DNA of 21,596 nt from a virus. The notes below the pieces were generated by a model. It did not search any database, was not told the DNA's origin, and saw only the letters and a program-made list of their open reading frames with translations. Numbering within the stretch: position 1 is the first letter of the stretch; each line of letters starts with the position of its first letter. The position numbers and the translations under genes were made by a program. The stretch lies in IMG/VR virus record IMGVR_UViG_3300031601_000045, positions 1-21,596 of that record. One strand, written 5' to 3'. This document shows, one piece after another, positions 18,936 to 21,596 of the stretch.

Positions 18936-20699
18936 ATGGCTAATCGACTTAATGAATCAACATACAATAGATATAATCAACCTAATTCAATGTATGAATT
19001 TGGCAGAACTCCGAATAGAACATTTACAAATAAACTTCTTAGACGTTTATCACAATGGGGTCAAGATACTGATGATATGATTGTTAGAAATAGTCAAGCA
19101 ATAGGTGCCTTTGAGGATACTGATAATATAATTAATGATCCTGGTACTAATATGTATGATTTATTTACTAAGAAAATTATATCTAAATTCCTTGAACAGA
19201 AATCAATAGCATACTTAGATAGAAAATATTTAGATAAAAGAAAAATATTAAGACAATACTCGATTAAGGAGGAGATTAAAGATTTTATTACGAGAATATC
19301 TGATGAGACAATTATTTATAATGATAATAATTATTTTTGTAATATGGCAGATTTACCTGAATCTTATGATCAGACAATAAGGGATAAATTTCAGGAAAAT
19401 TTCAGGAAAATTTATAATTCATTTGGTTTTAATGATGGTGTAAAAGCATGGAACTTTTTGAAACATTTTCTTATAGATGGATTTATGGCATTTGAAATAG
19501 TATATGATGATAAACAGAAAAATATTATAGATTTAAATTTATTAGACCCATTAACACTTATAATTGCTACTGAACCAGGTAGTTCAACATTAGTTTGGAT
19601 TCAAAACCCAGATGTTCCAACATTGAGAAGAGTATTATTAGATACAAATATTATATATCTTTCATATTCAAATAATATGGAATATGATGAAACATCATAT
19701 GTTGAGAGTTTGATTAAACCTTATAATGAACTTAAGTTGTTAGAACAAACAAGATTAATGTATAATATTAATCAAGCTGCAATTTATAAAAAGTTTATTA
19801 TTCCAGTTGGAGGGTTAACCCGACAACAAGCGGAACAGCAGATATTACAATTAATGTCTGAATATCATGAAGATATAGAATGGGATAATAGAACTGGAGA
19901 AGTTTATATTAACGGTTCAACTAAAATTCCACATTCAAAAGATTATTGGTTTCCATCATCAGATCAGGGTCAACCTGAGATGTCAATTGAACAACCACAA
20001 CAATCATCTTTAAATGAAGATGAAGTTTTACAATGGTTTTTTAGAAATTTTAAAAGAGCTTCAAAATTGCCTTTCAGCCGTTTTGAAGAAGAATCTGGTG
20101 GTGGTGGTTTTTATGATGATACTGCGAATATTACAAGAGATGAAATTCGATTTAAAAACTTTATCACAAGAATTAGAACTATGTTTAAAGAATTGATAAT
20201 TAAACCATTACAAATTCAAATGGTATTAGATTTTCCTGAATTAATAGATGATAAATTATTTGAAACTTTTGTAAGAATTGAATTCAATTCTAATGACTTA
20301 TTTGAAGAATGGAAATTTCTAAATAATTTGGCAAAGAGATCTGAAATCGCATCAACATTATCATCTAATTTACAGGATGGTGAAGGTACTCCTTATTTAA
20401 GTATTGAGTGGATTGTTAGAAATATTATGAAATTTACAGATGCTGATATCGCTGAAAATGAAAAATATAAACTACGTGGTGGTTCTGCTGGTGAAGGTGG
20501 TGGAGCAAGTGGTCCAGGTGGTGAAGGTGGCGGAGATGACTTTGGTGGCGGCGAAGGAGACTTTGGTGGCGGCGAAGGAGACTTTGGTGGCGGTCAAGAA
20601 GAGTTTGGTGGTGGACAAGAAGAGTTTGGTGGACAAGAAGAAGGTGGTGGAGAAGGTGGAGGTCAATCACAAGGTGAAGGACCTCAAGCACAATTTTAA
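18936..20699 (+). CDS. 20: Portal vertex protein (gp20)
   Basis: A 587-residue protein; T4 gp20 has 524. The portal ring starts prohead assembly and is the DNA entry channel. Family marks: DEFL-type early helices, the FLIDGFMAFEIVYDDKQKNI region (about 180-200), LLDPLTLIIATEP, the LEQTRLMYNINQAAIYKKFI stretch, RQQAEQQILQLM, and NITRDEIRFKNFITRIRTMF (about 407-426) before the C-terminal crown. The added residues are mainly a Gly-rich, acidic C-terminal tail (about 508-587) built from 21-base repeats. It is followed after 16 bases by an acidic core-like protein and then gp21, the T4 order. Confidence 0.93.
   Translation: MANRLNESTYNRYNQPNSMYEFGRTPNRTFTNKLLRRLSQWGQDTDDMIVRNSQAIGAFEDTDNIINDPGTNMYDLFTKKIISKFLEQKSIAYLDRKYLDKRKILRQYSIKEEIKDFITRISDETIIYNDNNYFCNMADLPESYDQTIRDKFQENFRKIYNSFGFNDGVKAWNFLKHFLIDGFMAFEIVYDDKQKNIIDLNLLDPLTLIIATEPGSSTLVWIQNPDVPTLRRVLLDTNIIYLSYSNNMEYDETSYVESLIKPYNELKLLEQTRLMYNINQAAIYKKFIIPVGGLTRQQAEQQILQLMSEYHEDIEWDNRTGEVYINGSTKIPHSKDYWFPSSDQGQPEMSIEQPQQSSLNEDEVLQWFFRNFKRASKLPFSRFEEESGGGGFYDDTANITRDEIRFKNFITRIRTMFKELIIKPLQIQMVLDFPELIDDKLFETFVRIEFNSNDLFEEWKFLNNLAKRSEIASTLSSNLQDGEGTPYLSIEWIVRNIMKFTDADIAENEKYKLRGGSAGEGGGASGPGGEGGGDDFGGGEGDFGGGEGDFGGGQEEFGGGQEEFGGQEEGGGEGGGQSQGEGPQAQF
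20538..20639 (+). repeat. Five 21-bp coding repeats in the portal tail
   Basis: Units start at 20538, 20559, 20580, 20601 and 20622. The first two are identical (GACTTTGGTGGCGGCGAAGG plus A); later ones drift to GAGTTTGGTGGTGGACAAGA plus A, and the last lacks three bases. They encode (Asp/Glu)-Phe-Gly-Gly-Gly-(Glu/Gln)-(Gly/Glu). The tract is far more G-rich than anything else in the window. Confidence 0.9.
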
Positions 20700-20715
20700 A
20701 AATAAATAAATTAAA

Positions 20716-21192
20716 ATGGATAGAAGAATTAAAGCAATTTTATTAGCAAATGGCATTGATGATTTAGCATCAGTACAAATTGTTGATTATAATGATGATG
20801 TACTTGAAATTGTTAAAAATGATAAAACGCAATATATTTCATTAGAAGGTAGAGTTCATATAGAAGATATCGAAGAACAATTTGAAGAAATAAAAGAAGA
20901 TATTTTTGAAACTAAAACTTCAGATGAAAAAATGAAAATTATCATAGAAGAAATTGAAAATGGACCTATTACAGTAACAGTAAAAACTTCAATAGAAGAA
21001 GTTGATGATGATTTATTTAATATAGAAGAAAAAATTGATGATGATATAGATGATTTTCATATTGATTTAGATGATGATTTTAATTTTGATGATGAAGTTA
21101 AAGAAGTTGAAAAAATCAAGAAACCAATTAAAAAATCAAAGTTTAAAAAAAAGTCTAAGAAAAAAGATGATGATTTTATAAATTTGTTGTAA
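20716..21192 (+). CDS. Acidic prohead-core-like protein (gp67 position)
   Basis: A 158-residue protein between portal and prohead protease, where T4 has genes 67 and 68. Residues 1-45 look folded (RIKAILLANGIDDLASVQIV, then YISLEGRVHIED). Residues 47-135 are mostly Asp/Glu-rich (for instance DDDIDDFHIDLDDDFNFDDE), and the last 30 are strongly basic (KKPIKKSKFKKKSKKK) with a final DDDFINLL. The opposite charges fit a core protein that binds both scaffold and DNA or itself. Several I-x-E sites (IEE, IKE) could be cut by gp21. The assignment is by position and composition only. A strong terminator follows. Confidence 0.55.
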   Translation: MDRRIKAILLANGIDDLASVQIVDYNDDVLEIVKNDKTQYISLEGRVHIEDIEEQFEEIKEDIFETKTSDEKMKIIIEEIENGPITVTVKTSIEEVDDDLFNIEEKIDDDIDDFHIDLDDDFNFDDEVKEVEKIKKPIKKSKFKKKSKKKDDDFINLL

Positions 21193-21210
21193 AAATACAT
21201 AAGTAAAAGA

Positions 21211-21238
21211 GAGCCACAATTTTATTGTGGCTTTTTTT
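21211..21238 (+). terminator. Rho-independent terminator before gp21
   Basis: Stem AGCCACAAT / ATTGTGGCT (21212-21232) with a three-T loop, then a run of seven T. It ends the transcript carrying portal and the acidic protein; gp21 then has its own promoter-like motif downstream. Confidence 0.9.
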
Positions 21239-21270
21239 ATGCAAAAATGGAAAAAAGACGAATTTTAAGT

Positions 21271-21290
21271 AAAATATATAAAAGAAAAAT
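21271..21290 (+). promoter_or_regulatory. Putative late promoter for gp21
   Basis: AAAATATATAAAAGAAAAAT ends 11 bases before the ATG at 21302. It shares AATATATAAAAGAAAAAT with the promoter of the 392-778 gene on the other strand, linking a protease and its likely substrate. Confidence 0.5.
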
Positions 21291-21301
21291 AACACAAAGA
21301 T

Positions 21302-21596
21302 ATGTCAAAAAAACCTGTTCTAATTATCGAACATTGTTTGGATGGCTTAACTTCCATAAACGAAGAAGCGAAAAAACAAGGTAATTATATATTAGGCGGT
21401 ACTTTTACGGAATTTGACGTAAAGAATCGAAATGATAGAATATATACTGCTGAAAAATTTCTTCCACACCTTGAAGAACTTAATAATCGAAAATCGCAAT
21501 TAGGTGTAGTTTATGGTGAGTTTGATCACCCAGACGTATTTGATACATCCTTATCTAGAGTTTCCCATTTAATTGAAAGTATAAATTTTAACAAAG
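21302..21596 (+). CDS. 21: Prohead core protease (gp21), N-terminal part
   Basis: The first 98 residues of a gp21-type serine protease (family S80), cut by the window end. Conserved phrases: YILGGTFTEFDVKNRNDRIY (T4: YIEGIFMQAEVVNRNKRLY), then LGVVYGEFDHPDVFD (T4: LTKQALGELNHP), where the His of EFDHP corresponds to the catalytic His, followed by SRVSHLIESINF. The catalytic Ser region lies beyond the window. T4 gp21 processes the head core and capsid proteins after Leu/Ile-x-Glu. The start at ATGTCAAAA is preceded by an A-rich leader and the promoter motif. Confidence 0.92.
   Translation, partial: MSKKPVLIIEHCLDGLTSINEEAKKQGNYILGGTFTEFDVKNRNDRIYTAEKFLPHLEELNNRKSQLGVVYGEFDHPDVFDTSLSRVSHLIESINFNK

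Noticed and set aside
20434-20691. His/Leu-rich and Thr-rich frames opposite the portal tail
   Set aside because: They mirror the 21-bp Gly repeats on the other strand; no promoter, start context or independent conservation pattern.

Overview
The window is part of a strongly A+T-rich genome of a T4-type contractile-tailed phage. The evidence is a set of recognisable T4-family genes: portal vertex (gp20), prohead protease (gp21, cut by the window end), head-completion protein (gp4/50), tail-sheath stabiliser/completion protein (gp15-like), late sigma factor (gp55), sliding-clamp-loader ATPase (gp44) and the RNase H/5' nuclease. Start codons are preceded by A-rich tracts rather than Shine-Dalgarno sequences, which suggests (inference) a Bacteroidota host such as a flavobacterium. 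No tRNA, rRNA, CRISPR array or IS element was seen.

Layout. Positions 1-12002 are all minus strand. They hold candidate late head proteins with T4 internal-protein-like leaders (392-778, 1576-3407), a virion-like protein with an Ig-like end (3462-4394), the RNase H homologue, a small protein carrying a gp23-like segment, an FkbM-type methyltransferase, a glycosyltransferase-like protein, the clamp loader, and a dense run of tiny overlapping genes (9237-11300). Positions 12036-21596 are mostly plus strand: the gp15-like gene, a 428-residue unknown, gp55, then a late operon with gp4, two unknowns, portal, a gp67-position acidic protein and gp21. Three minus-strand intrusions interrupt it: a glycosyltransferase (12908-13840), a decayed gene (13837-14057) and an HNH endonuclease (16066-16743).

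How it fits together. Replication genes (clamp loader, RNase H) lie with small accessory genes on one strand, and head and tail genes on the other. An AATATATAA-like motif sits shortly upstream of portal, gp21, the gp15-like gene, the candidate head proteins and others. It is a good candidate for the late promoter read by the gp55-like factor encoded here.

The most unusual signals are four. (1) A shared C-terminal tail, R-K-x-K-L-x-x-I, ends about fourteen otherwise dissimilar small proteins; its first Arg is written with several different codons, and the next gene often starts inside it. (2) A family of small 'MKVG' paralogues includes two copies that each look broken by one nucleotide. (3) ATATCA hexamers lie in exact 11-bp phase upstream of gp55. 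(4) Minus-strand proteins carry leaders like the T4 capsid-targeting sequence. All functional calls rest on recalled family motifs; no database search was possible.
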